A stretch of 13,015 bases of DNA from Putridiphycobacter sp045107045. Lineage in GTDB: Bacteria; Bacteroidota; Bacteroidia; Flavobacteriales_D; Crocinitomicaceae. The DNA lies in NCBI GenBank assembly GCA_045107045.1, contig JBGCFR010000078.1:1-13015 (forward strand). Reading direction: 5' to 3'. The notes below the pieces were generated by a model. It was not told where the DNA came from and did no database searches. It saw only the letters and a program-made list of their open reading frames with translations. The position numbers and the translations under genes are program-made. The stretch's first letter is position 1; each line of letters opens with the position of its first letter. Positions 1-5,244 of the stretch are shown one piece after another.

Positions 1-41
1 AGTTAAGAAAAAGGTATGTTTAACAGATTGGTTGTTGTCAA

Positions 42-49
42 TATTTTTG
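42..49 (+). promoter_or_regulatory. Candidate -7 promoter element of the TM1410-like lipoprotein gene
   Basis: TATTTTTG matches the Bacteroidota -7 consensus TAnnTTTG at every fixed position and lies 20 bp before the ATG at 70. No good TTG is seen 17-23 bp upstream, so the -33 half is weak. Its position downstream of the alternative ATG at 16 argues for translation from 70. Confidence 0.4.
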
Positions 50-69
50 TAATTTTCAATAAAAAATTA

Positions 70-1062
70 ATGAAGAAATTAATTAATGGCATCTGCTTAG
101 GATTTGTGCTGCTATTGAGTCTAAATAGTTGCAAAAAAAAAGAAATTCCTGATGTTGAATTTGCAGCTGAAATGCGCAAATTCATAATTAATTTGTCTTT
201 TCACGCTAGGGCTACAAACCCAAATTTCATTATTATTCCTCAAAATGGCGCCAAATTAATGTCAATAGATGAAGAGAATTCGGCTATTCCTGATTTAGAT
301 TATTTAGCAGCCATTGATGGACAAGGGCAAGAAGATTTATTTTTTGGATACGATAAAGACGACAAGGCCTCTGATTTGGCTTTTCAAAATGAACTCATTC
401 CGTTTCTAAAACTAGGCCAAAACAATGGCATTAAGATATTAGTTACCGATTACTGCAGTTCAAGTGATAACATTGCAAATTCAAAAACAAATAATGAAAA
501 AAAAGATTATATTTCTTTTAGAGCGCCAGATAGAAACCTTACTGTGATACCGGAAACTGATGTTTTCTATGATAATGAAAATGATATTCTTACGCTTTCA
601 GATGCTAAGAATTTTCTTTACCTCATCAACCCAAATAATTATGAGATAAGAGATGATTTTATTTCAGCTCTAAACGCCACAAATTATGATGCATTTATCA
701 TAGATTTATTTGACTTTCATAGCAACCCTTTGGCTAAATCGGATATTGAAATTTTACAAACTAAACCTAATGGTGCTAAGCGCTTAGTTATTGCCTATAT
801 GAGTATTGGTGAGGCTGAAGACTACCGTTACTACTGGGATCCTAAGTGGAAGAAGCGAAAAAATGAACCAGAATGGCTTTATGCTGAAAACAAAGATTGG
901 AAAGGTAACTTTAAGGTTTTTTATTGGATGCCTGATTGGCAAAAGATAATTTTTGGGAATCAAGATTCGTATTTAGATAGAATAATTGACACTGGATTTG
1001 ATGGTGTCTACCTAGATATTGTGGATGCGTATGAGTTTTTTGATGAAGAAAAAAACAAGTAG
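70..1062 (+). CDS. Lipoprotein of the TM1410/GH114-like (endo-alpha-1,4-polygalactosaminidase-related) family
   Basis: The protein has 330 residues. It begins with a lipoprotein signal peptide whose lipobox ends LNSC, with Cys21 as the lipidated residue, followed by a Lys run. The start at 70 is preferred over the in-frame ATG at 16 because only the former puts the signal peptide at the N-terminus and lies after the promoter-like element at 42-49. Recognisable family segments are PNFIIIPQNG (51-60), YLAAIDG (78-84), YMSIGEAEDYRYYW (243-256) and GFDGVYLDIVDAYE (309-322); the acidic residues in the last two are the likely active-site carboxylates of a TIM barrel. Family members are annotated as GH114-like or cysteinyl-tRNA-synthetase-related extracellular proteins, and only some GH114 relatives have shown galactosaminan hydrolysis, so the substrate here is unknown. 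An A9 tract (133-141) follows the lipobox Cys codon. The stop is 8 bp from the converging DUF2071 gene. Confidence 0.8.
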   Translation: MKKLINGICLGFVLLLSLNSCKKKEIPDVEFAAEMRKFIINLSFHARATNPNFIIIPQNGAKLMSIDEENSAIPDLDYLAAIDGQGQEDLFFGYDKDDKASDLAFQNELIPFLKLGQNNGIKILVTDYCSSSDNIANSKTNNEKKDYISFRAPDRNLTVIPETDVFYDNENDILTLSDAKNFLYLINPNNYEIRDDFISALNATNYDAFIIDLFDFHSNPLAKSDIEILQTKPNGAKRLVIAYMSIGEAEDYRYYWDPKWKKRKNEPEWLYAENKDWKGNFKVFYWMPDWQKIIFGNQDSYLDRIIDTGFDGVYLDIVDAYEFFDEEKNK

Positions 1063-1070
1063 TTAGCCTT

Positions 1071-1874
1071 TTAAAAATTAAAACTATTCTTTTTTTGTTT
1101 TCTAGGGGGTAGTAAAATATCAAATTCAATTTCAGGACAAATTAAGACAGAATGGGGATGATTCATTTCTTCTTTAGTTAAGAAACCTAATTTTTCATAT
1201 ATTTCGAAGTACAAATGATTTGCAACTCCTTCCGTTAAATCTATTTTTTGATGCCAGATTTCATAAGTTCCAAATTCAGTTTTACTTGAATCATAATACC
1301 CAGTAACAGGATGTGTTAAAATATGAATTTGTTGCTCCAGGGAATCAAAACCATGTAACAGTTTCATTTCACTTCCAGTGCTTTTAATATCCACTAAGCC
1401 ATCACCTTGCTTGGAAGTAAACTCCATTCTATACTGAATATATTCAGATTTTTCTAACTGATAGTCAAAAGAATATTTCCCATAACCCCAAGGCATTTTC
1501 CATATTCTTTTTGGAATAACTGAAGTGATTGAACCCAGGGTAGTCGCAAAAAACCAAGCCAAATTTGTGCCATCTCTTTGGTCTATCACGTAGGTTCTAA
1601 AATTGGTTTGAAAAAAATTAAAGCTTGGAAAACGTGAAATACGATAAAACGAAAAGTCTTTATCTTTAAATGGCACTGCGCTTATGATTGCATATTCAAT
1701 CCCATTCTCTTTGAAAGACCACAATTTAAATGGACTTGGAATTAAATGTTCAATTCTTGAAATTGGCACTTGGTATGAAATAATAGAGAAATGTGCTAAT
1801 TTAGTATTAACATCTATCCAACTTCTTTTTAATCGATTGTCTACTCGTCTATTAGTTTCTTCTTTAAAATTCAT
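1071..1874 (-). CDS. DUF2071 (YqjF-like) family protein
   Basis: This 267-residue protein has no signal peptide or membrane segment, so it is probably cytoplasmic. The pattern matches DUF2071, a family with an acetoacetate-decarboxylase-like fold: an N-terminal stretch HLIPSPFKL (43-51), the segment NFRTYVIDQRDG (91-102) followed by AWFFATTLGS, and KRIWKMPWGYGKYSF (122-136). No catalytic lysine of acetoacetate decarboxylase can be assigned by eye, and the family has no firm biochemical role, so no reaction is proposed. The start codon lies 10 bp after the stop of the acetyltransferase gene, so the two are probably cotranscribed. It is the last gene of a leftward run and ends 8 bp from the converging lipoprotein gene. 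Confidence 0.75.
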   Translation of the reverse strand: MNFKEETNRRVDNRLKRSWIDVNTKLAHFSIISYQVPISRIEHLIPSPFKLWSFKENGIEYAIISAVPFKDKDFSFYRISRFPSFNFFQTNFRTYVIDQRDGTNLAWFFATTLGSITSVIPKRIWKMPWGYGKYSFDYQLEKSEYIQYRMEFTSKQGDGLVDIKSTGSEMKLLHGFDSLEQQIHILTHPVTGYYDSSKTEFGTYEIWHQKIDLTEGVANHLYFEIYEKLGFLTKEEMNHPHSVLICPEIEFDILLPPRKQKKNSFNF

Positions 1875-1884
1875 TACTAGCCAA

Positions 1885-2337
1885 TCAAATATCTTTTAAA
1901 AAGTGTACTAATCGTTCTTCTTCCCAAAAACCAATTTTTTTATGAAATTCTTGAGACTTTTTATTCCACAGCCAAGTATCCGACCCAATTTGGTTACAGC
2001 CATTATTTTTAAGCCACTCTTCTCCTATAGTTACTAGATGTTTTGCTATACCTTTCTTTCTATGTTTTGATTCGACAAAAATTCCTTCCAAATAGCCAGT
2101 TGGTGATTGTTCTGCTCCCTCAACATAATCAGTTCGTATAGAAACGTAACCAAATGCAATTGGCAGTTCTACTGCTTTTGCCATAAATACTTGTTGATGA
2201 CTGGAACTAACAGCCTTTTTTAAAGTGTCGGCTAATTCTTGCTCCTTAAAATCATCCCACAATTTCAAACCCATATTTAGCAGTGATTCAAAATCTGAGT
2301 CAGTATATTTTGAGTATATAATTGAGGTACCAGGCAT
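1885..2337 (-). CDS. GNAT acetyltransferase, aminoglycoside 6'-N-acetyltransferase AAC(6')-I-like
   Basis: This 150-residue GNAT protein would transfer acetyl from acetyl-CoA to an amine. The acetyl-CoA pyrophosphate loop is RKKGIA (93-98), following the beta-strand segment YLEGIFVESKH (82-92). Several stretches resemble chromosomal AAC(6')-I enzymes such as those of Acinetobacter: an early LKLWDDF (24-30, compare LRCLLWPDH), SIRTDYVEGAEQSPTGYLEGIFV (66-88, where the enzymes have IRYEYVNGTQTSPVAFLEGIFV), a GSD (118-120) and FHKKIGFWEEERLVHFLKDI near the C-terminus. The length equals that of the family. Aminoglycoside acetylation is therefore possible, but such chromosomal homologues often have other natural substrates. 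It lies 21 bp after the DUF1059-like gene and 10 bp before the DUF2071 gene. No mobile-element sequence surrounds it. Confidence 0.8.
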   Translation of the reverse strand: MPGTSIIYSKYTDSDFESLLNMGLKLWDDFKEQELADTLKKAVSSSHQQVFMAKAVELPIAFGYVSIRTDYVEGAEQSPTGYLEGIFVESKHRKKGIAKHLVTIGEEWLKNNGCNQIGSDTWLWNKKSQEFHKKIGFWEEERLVHFLKDI

Positions 2338-2358
2338 TTCAGCAGTTCTATTCGGTAC

Positions 2359-2598
2359 TTAATTAATATCTGGCAAGGCATTGAATTCCTTTCTCTTTCC
2401 TTCAAACCATTCTTGCATACTGTTCGGAGACCGCATTATGGATTGCATTTTTTGCATAGCTTCTAAATGTGGTGGATCGTTCTTTTGAAACATATCAGTT
2501 CCATGATTTTTACTCATCTCCGCAATCTCTTCAAAAGTATTGGCTTCAAAGGTTAGGTCGCATGCCCCCCCCAATTGCTTACATGTCATTTTTTTCAT
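2359..2598 (-). CDS. Small DUF1059-like protein
   Basis: This 79-residue soluble protein has the N-terminal pattern CKQLGGACDLTFEANTFEE (6-24) and then a helix ending in HG (32-33). This resembles DUF1059 (C-x-D-L-G-x-D-C-x-F with a following helical segment). The C-terminal half (KNDPPHLEAMQKM, then EWFEGKRKEFNALPD) looks helical and extends beyond the usual short domain. The two Cys (6 and 13) could be a redox or metal pair, but no function is known. The Gly-Gly pair is encoded within a G8 tract on the coding strand (2565-2572), which is unusual in this AT-rich sequence. Translation could also begin at Met4. The 99-bp gap to the flavoprotein gene contains a -7-like TATTTTAG on the minus strand (2643-2636) with no clear -33 partner. 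Confidence 0.7.
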   Translation of the reverse strand: MKKMTCKQLGGACDLTFEANTFEEIAEMSKNHGTDMFQKNDPPHLEAMQKMQSIMRSPNSMQEWFEGKRKEFNALPDIN

Positions 2599-2697
2599 AA
2601 TCTTCTTTTAAAATAATCTTTGTAATTCTTACGGTCTAAAATAACATTAATTATCCATTTTATATGATCCTCTTAAATAAAAACTAGTCTCAAATAT

Positions 2698-3303
2698 CTA
2701 CAAATCTTTCTGATAACGTTTTATCATTTCTTCTTGACTTTCTAAGGGCCTGTCAGTTTTCAACTGATCATTTAACATTTTACCCATAGTTGGAAATTCG
2801 GGTCTTGACATCCGATTGACATTACCCCAAATTGATGAACGCATTAATGCCTTGGCACAATGCAGAAACACACCACTAATATTTATTTTAATACAAGCTA
2901 CTGGTGGGCGTTTTTCTGCTTTAAATAAATTCAAGTAATTATTATCAGTTGATATTTCCGCAGTGCCATTTATTCTGAGTGTTTCATCAATACCAGGAAT
3001 CATAAATAATGCGCCTATATTACCTGTTTCAACAATATTTACAAGGCTATCTACTCTATTATTCCCTTTTGCATCTGGAATTAAAAGTGTGCGGCTATCT
3101 AATATTTTAACAAACCCAGGCACTCCACCTCTTGGCGAAGCGTCCGTTTTACCAGACATACCATAGGTGCTCAAAACGAAAAAAGGTGAACATTCAATAA
3201 AATATTTACTGTGTTCTTCTAATTCGGAAAGCACTTTATCCTTAGCACGGCCTGATGGCCATCCATACAATGCTCTAAGTTGATTTTGAGAAGTGATTAG
3301 CAT
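2698..3303 (-). CDS. Pyridoxamine 5'-phosphate oxidase-family (PPOX) FMN-binding protein, DR2398/MSMEG_1061 type
   Basis: This 201-residue soluble protein has the split-barrel flavoprotein signature. Residues 41-60 contain FFVLST followed by DASPRGG (54-60); GNNRVDSLVNI (80-90) and TLRINGTAEI (108-117) are the usual FMN-phosphate and ring-contacting segments. CIKINISGVFLHCAKALMRSSIW (137-159) is the conserved second half typical of the subfamily known as PPOX_FMN DR_2398 type. Members are probably FMN-dependent oxidoreductases; the substrate is unknown, and the length and motifs do not match true PdxH. It is the first gene of the leftward run, separated by 126 bp from the divergent DUF2721 gene and by 99 bp from the DUF1059-like gene, which may therefore have its own promoter. 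Confidence 0.85.
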   Translation of the reverse strand: MLITSQNQLRALYGWPSGRAKDKVLSELEEHSKYFIECSPFFVLSTYGMSGKTDASPRGGVPGFVKILDSRTLLIPDAKGNNRVDSLVNIVETGNIGALFMIPGIDETLRINGTAEISTDNNYLNLFKAEKRPPVACIKINISGVFLHCAKALMRSSIWGNVNRMSRPEFPTMGKMLNDQLKTDRPLESQEEMIKRYQKDL

Positions 3304-3334
3304 AACAAGGCCTTTTTATATATGGCAATTTAAT

Positions 3335-3367
3335 AAAAATTACCTATTTCTCGTTTGCAAAAAACAA
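3335..3367 (-). promoter_or_regulatory. Weak candidate promoter of the PPOX flavoprotein gene
   Basis: On the minus strand a TTG (3367-3365) is followed after 22 bp by TAATTTTT (3342-3335), one mismatch from TAnnTTTG. It ends 31 bp before the ATG at 3303. The surrounding region is very AT-rich, so a chance match is possible. Confidence 0.25.
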
Positions 3368-3382
3368 TTTAAGATAATCCAT

Positions 3383-3412
3383 TCTGTTATTATATTTTAG
3401 TTTATACATTTG
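3383..3412 (+). promoter_or_regulatory. Candidate promoter of the DUF2721 gene
   Basis: TACATTTG (3405-3412) is a full match to the -7 consensus TAnnTTTG. It is preceded after 18 bp by TCTG (3383-3386), an imperfect -33 TTTG. The leader to the ATG at 3430 would be short, about 15 nt. Confidence 0.4.
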
Positions 3413-3429
3413 AAGTAATAATCAAATAC

Positions 3430-3837
3430 ATGGAAGAATTAACACTCACTACTCCAGCTGTTCTGTTTTCAGCAATTTCTTTAATTATGTTAGCCTATAC
3501 AAATAGGTTTTTGGCTTATGCAGCCGTTATTAGAAATTTGCATGACAAATTTGTTGAAGTCAACGATACTTTGCTAATTGAACAGATTAAAAATTTGAAA
3601 CTAAGACTTAACTTAACTCGCTGGATGCAAATATTTGGTATAACAAGCCTTTTAGGATGTGTGTTAACAATGTTCTTAATATATGTTGACTTACATATTG
3701 TGGCTATATGGGTTTTTGGTTTTGCTTTAGTACTACTAATCATTTCTTTATCACTATTAATCAAGGAAATTCATATTTCAGCACAAGCACTTAGCTTCCA
3801 CTTGGGGGATATAGAAAAGCACTTAAAGAAAAAATAA
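3430..3837 (+). CDS. DUF2721 family membrane protein
   Basis: This 135-residue protein has three likely transmembrane segments, at about residues 8-30, 66-87 and 90-112. The N-terminal segment LTTPAVLFSAISLIMLAYTNRFLAYAAVIRNLH (5-38) is the characteristic DUF2721 start (TPA-x-LF-x-AISL, then LAYTNRFLA-x-A-x-IR-x-LH). A charged amphipathic stretch (39-60) separates the first and second segments and faces one side of the membrane. The family's role is unknown, so none is proposed. The gene diverges from the PPOX flavoprotein and ends 11 bp from the converging gap stop codon. Confidence 0.8.
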   Translation: MEELTLTTPAVLFSAISLIMLAYTNRFLAYAAVIRNLHDKFVEVNDTLLIEQIKNLKLRLNLTRWMQIFGITSLLGCVLTMFLIYVDLHIVAIWVFGFALVLLIISLSLLIKEIHISAQALSFHLGDIEKHLKKK

Positions 3838-3848
3838 CAAAAGTTAAA

Positions 3849-4844
3849 TCATAAAGAGTATGAATACACTAACAGATCGACCACTTTAGATGAATAGCCA
3901 TATTCATTATCGTACCAAGCTACCACTTTTAAAAAATGGTCTGTCAATGAAATTCCAGCATTGGCATCAAATACAGATGTACAAGTTTCTCCAATGAAAT
4001 CTTGAGACACTACCAGTTCATCAGTATATCCTAAAATTCCTTTTAAGTCATTTTCTGAAGCATGCTTAATCACTTTACAAACCTCATTATAGCTTGCACT
4101 TTTTTTAATATTGACTGTTAAATCAACAACTGAAACATCCATTAATGGCACCCTAAATGCCATACCTGTAAGCTTTCCACTTAATGAAGGGATGACTTTA
4201 CCAACTGCTTTGGCAGCTCCAGTAGATGAAGGAATTATATTATGTATTGCCCCTCTACCACTTCTCCAGTCTTTTACTGATGGGCTATCAACCGTTTTTT
4301 GTGTAGCTGTGGTAGCATGTATAGTTGTCATTAGTCCAGTTGATATTTCGAAATGATCATTCAAGACCTTTACCAAAGGAGCTAAACAATTTGTTGTACA
4401 AGAAGCGTTTGAAAAAATAGTGTCAGATGATTTGAGTGCTTTGTGATTTACACCCATTACAAACATTGGCGCATCAACTGATGGTGCAGAAATAATGACC
4501 TTTTTTGCACCTCCTTTAATATGTGCATTTGCTTTAGAAAGTGAAGTAAAAACTCCTGTACTTTCAACTACAAAATCAACATCTACTTCATCCCATTTTA
4601 AATTTTCAGGGTTCTTTTCTGCTGTTACTCTTATTTCTGAACCATTTACCTTTAATTTACCATTCTTAACATCAATATCTCCATCAAATTTACCATGTAC
4701 GGAATCAAACTTGAGCATATATACTAAATGGTCAACATCAATCAAATCGTTTATGGCCACCACTTCAATATTATTTCTTTTGGCAGCTATTCTTAATACC
4801 AACCTTCCAATTCTTCCGAATCCGTTAATTCCAATTCTAATCAT
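3849..4844 (-). CDS. gap: Glyceraldehyde-3-phosphate dehydrogenase, type I
   Basis: This 331-residue protein is of normal length for the family. It catalyses the NAD-dependent phosphorylating oxidation of glyceraldehyde 3-phosphate to 1,3-bisphosphoglycerate in the cytoplasm. The Rossmann N-terminus is MIRIGINGFGRIGR. Asp33, after the second strand (VAINDL), favours NAD over NADP. The active-site motif SNASCTTNCLAP holds catalytic Cys149, and His176 in TTIHATTATQ is the general base. DWRSGRGA and PSSTGAAKAVGKV form the phosphate-site loop. AWYDNEYGYSSKVVDL marks the C-terminus. No residue seems missing. The gene diverges from the PUL and shares with the susC-like upstream region an 11-bp motif overlapping its own -33 element, so coregulation with glucan use is possible. 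Glucose released from beta-glucan would enter the pathway that this enzyme serves. Confidence 0.97.
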   Translation of the reverse strand: MIRIGINGFGRIGRLVLRIAAKRNNIEVVAINDLIDVDHLVYMLKFDSVHGKFDGDIDVKNGKLKVNGSEIRVTAEKNPENLKWDEVDVDFVVESTGVFTSLSKANAHIKGGAKKVIISAPSVDAPMFVMGVNHKALKSSDTIFSNASCTTNCLAPLVKVLNDHFEISTGLMTTIHATTATQKTVDSPSVKDWRSGRGAIHNIIPSSTGAAKAVGKVIPSLSGKLTGMAFRVPLMDVSVVDLTVNIKKSASYNEVCKVIKHASENDLKGILGYTDELVVSQDFIGETCTSVFDANAGISLTDHFLKVVAWYDNEYGYSSKVVDLLVYSYSL

Positions 4845-4872
4845 ATTTGTTCTTTTATTTTGTATTTAGACT

Positions 4873-4889
4873 ATTGTCTTGAAGGCAAT
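4873..4889. promoter_or_regulatory. 17-bp imperfect palindrome at the gap transcription start region
   Basis: ATTGTCTTGAAGGCAAT is a palindrome around 4881 with one mismatched pair (T4877 against G4885). It lies just downstream of the gap -7 candidate, where transcription would begin, a typical place for a repressor site. As RNA it could form only a short weak hairpin. Confidence 0.35.
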
Positions 4890-4890
4890 T

Positions 4891-4921
4891 CTAAAATACC
4901 ACCAAGTACTTATTGTCAAAA
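4891..4921 (-). promoter_or_regulatory. Candidate gap promoter (TTTTG-N18-TATTTTAG)
   Basis: On the minus strand TTTTG (4921-4917) is followed after 18 bp by TATTTTAG (4898-4891), one mismatch from TAnnTTTG, with spacing in the range known for flavobacterial promoters. An overlapping alternative -7, TAGAATTG, is equally good. The -33 part lies inside the motif copy at 4915-4925. Confidence 0.45.
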
Positions 4922-4925
4922 GTAC
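4915..4925 (+). repeat. Operator-like motif GTCAAAAGTAC, copy 1
   Basis: GTCAAAAGTAC followed by AATA is the exact inverse-orientation match of the 11 bases at 5187-5197 before susC, and differs at one base from the two copies at 11871 and 11903. It overlaps the candidate -33 element of gap. A second AGTACTT lies 10 bp to its left (4905-4911). Confidence 0.5.
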
Positions 4926-5033
4926 AATAATAAAAACAATATACAAATCACCTACTTACTTTAACGTAAATTAAATCAAATAAAGCTGGGGGAGGCATAA
5001 TACAATCTTTTAGTCAAAGCAATGCCCAGTTCT

Positions 5034-5057
5034 TGCCAAGAGCGATTCAATTTGGCA
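5034..5057. repeat. Inverted repeat TGCCAA-N12-TTGGCA
   Basis: Two perfect 6-bp arms (5034-5039 and 5052-5057) are separated by 12 bp, about 90 bp upstream of the susC-side -7 candidate. It could be a spaced operator, but arms this short also occur by chance. Confidence 0.25.
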
Positions 5058-5106
5058 CATTCTTAAAGCAAAACACTAACTTAATATAGTAACGCTATTA
5101 ATAGGT

Positions 5107-5122
5107 TAGTCATTTATGACTA
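5107..5122. promoter_or_regulatory. 16-bp inverted repeat TAGTCAT-TT-ATGACTA upstream of susC
   Basis: Two perfect 7-bp arms flank a TT centre. If the -7 element is TATATTTG at 5144-5151, the repeat is centred about 40 bp before the transcription start and takes the place of the missing -33 box. This is the classic position for an activator dimer. The protein that would bind is not identifiable here. Confidence 0.45.
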
Positions 5123-5143
5123 GAGAATCAAAATTTGTTGAAC

Positions 5144-5151
5144 TATATTTG
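5144..5151 (+). promoter_or_regulatory. Candidate -7 element of the PUL promoter
   Basis: TATATTTG is a full match to TAnnTTTG, 93 bp before the susC-like start codon. No TTG lies at normal -33 spacing. The 8-bp palindrome TTGATCAA (5149-5156) overlaps its end. An alternative nearer promoter is TTTTG (5191-5195) with TAATTTTA (5218-5225), which would leave a very short leader. Confidence 0.4.
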
Positions 5152-5186
5152 ATCAACGGGTTATCATCAAAAAAAAAATAGTTTTG

Positions 5187-5197
5187 GTACTTTTGAC
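5187..5197 (-). repeat. Operator-like motif GTCAAAAGTAC, copy 2
   Basis: Read on the minus strand this is GTCAAAAGTAC, identical to copy 1; on the plus strand it reads GTACTTTTGAC. It lies 47 bp before the susC-like ATG. Relative to the downstream gene it has the same orientation as copy 1 has to gap. It would lie within the leader of the 5144-5151 promoter or form the -33 part of the nearer one. Confidence 0.5.
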
Positions 5198-5244
5198 TAT
5201 AATTAATATTTTTTTTATAATTTTAACAAAAAAATTTATCAATT

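Larger units (their letters stand above)
4845..5244. other. Divergent intergenic control region between gap and the susC-like gene
   Basis: This 400-bp stretch has no credible gene, tRNA or structured RNA. It contains a gap promoter candidate (4891-4921), a susC-side promoter candidate (5144-5151), two copies of the GTCAAAAGTAC motif in opposite orientation, and inverted repeats at 4873-4889, 5034-5057 and 5107-5122. Weaker nested repeats fall at 5075-5110: ACTAAC and GTTAGT enclose the perfect palindrome CTATTAATAG at 5095-5104. The last 75 bp before susC are almost pure A/T. Confidence 0.7.

Noticed and set aside
16..69. Upstream in-frame ATG extending the TM1410-like lipoprotein by 18 residues
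   Set aside because: It would move the lipoprotein signal peptide away from the N-terminus and lies before a full-match -7 element; the ATG at 70 gives a standard lipoprotein start.
133..141. A9 tract after the lipobox Cys as a phase-variation site
   Set aside because: AAA lysine runs after lipobox Cys are common in AT-rich Bacteroidota lipoproteins, so the tract is expected from composition.
1060..1086. Possible bidirectional terminator between the converging lipoprotein and DUF2071 genes
   Set aside because: Only TAGTT and AACTA pair, with an A/T-rich middle; too weak to claim.
911..1129. Minus-strand frame over the end of the lipoprotein gene and the start of the intergenic gap
   Set aside because: It overlaps two well-supported genes, and no family resemblance is seen.
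4495..4869. Open frame on the plus strand opposite gap
   Set aside because: It is the antisense shadow of the conserved gap gene and its translation has no recognisable domain; the same holds for 4111-4356.
5169..5179. Poly-A run before susC as an UP element or slippage site
   Set aside because: The whole region is A/T-rich, and a single homopolymer there carries little information.
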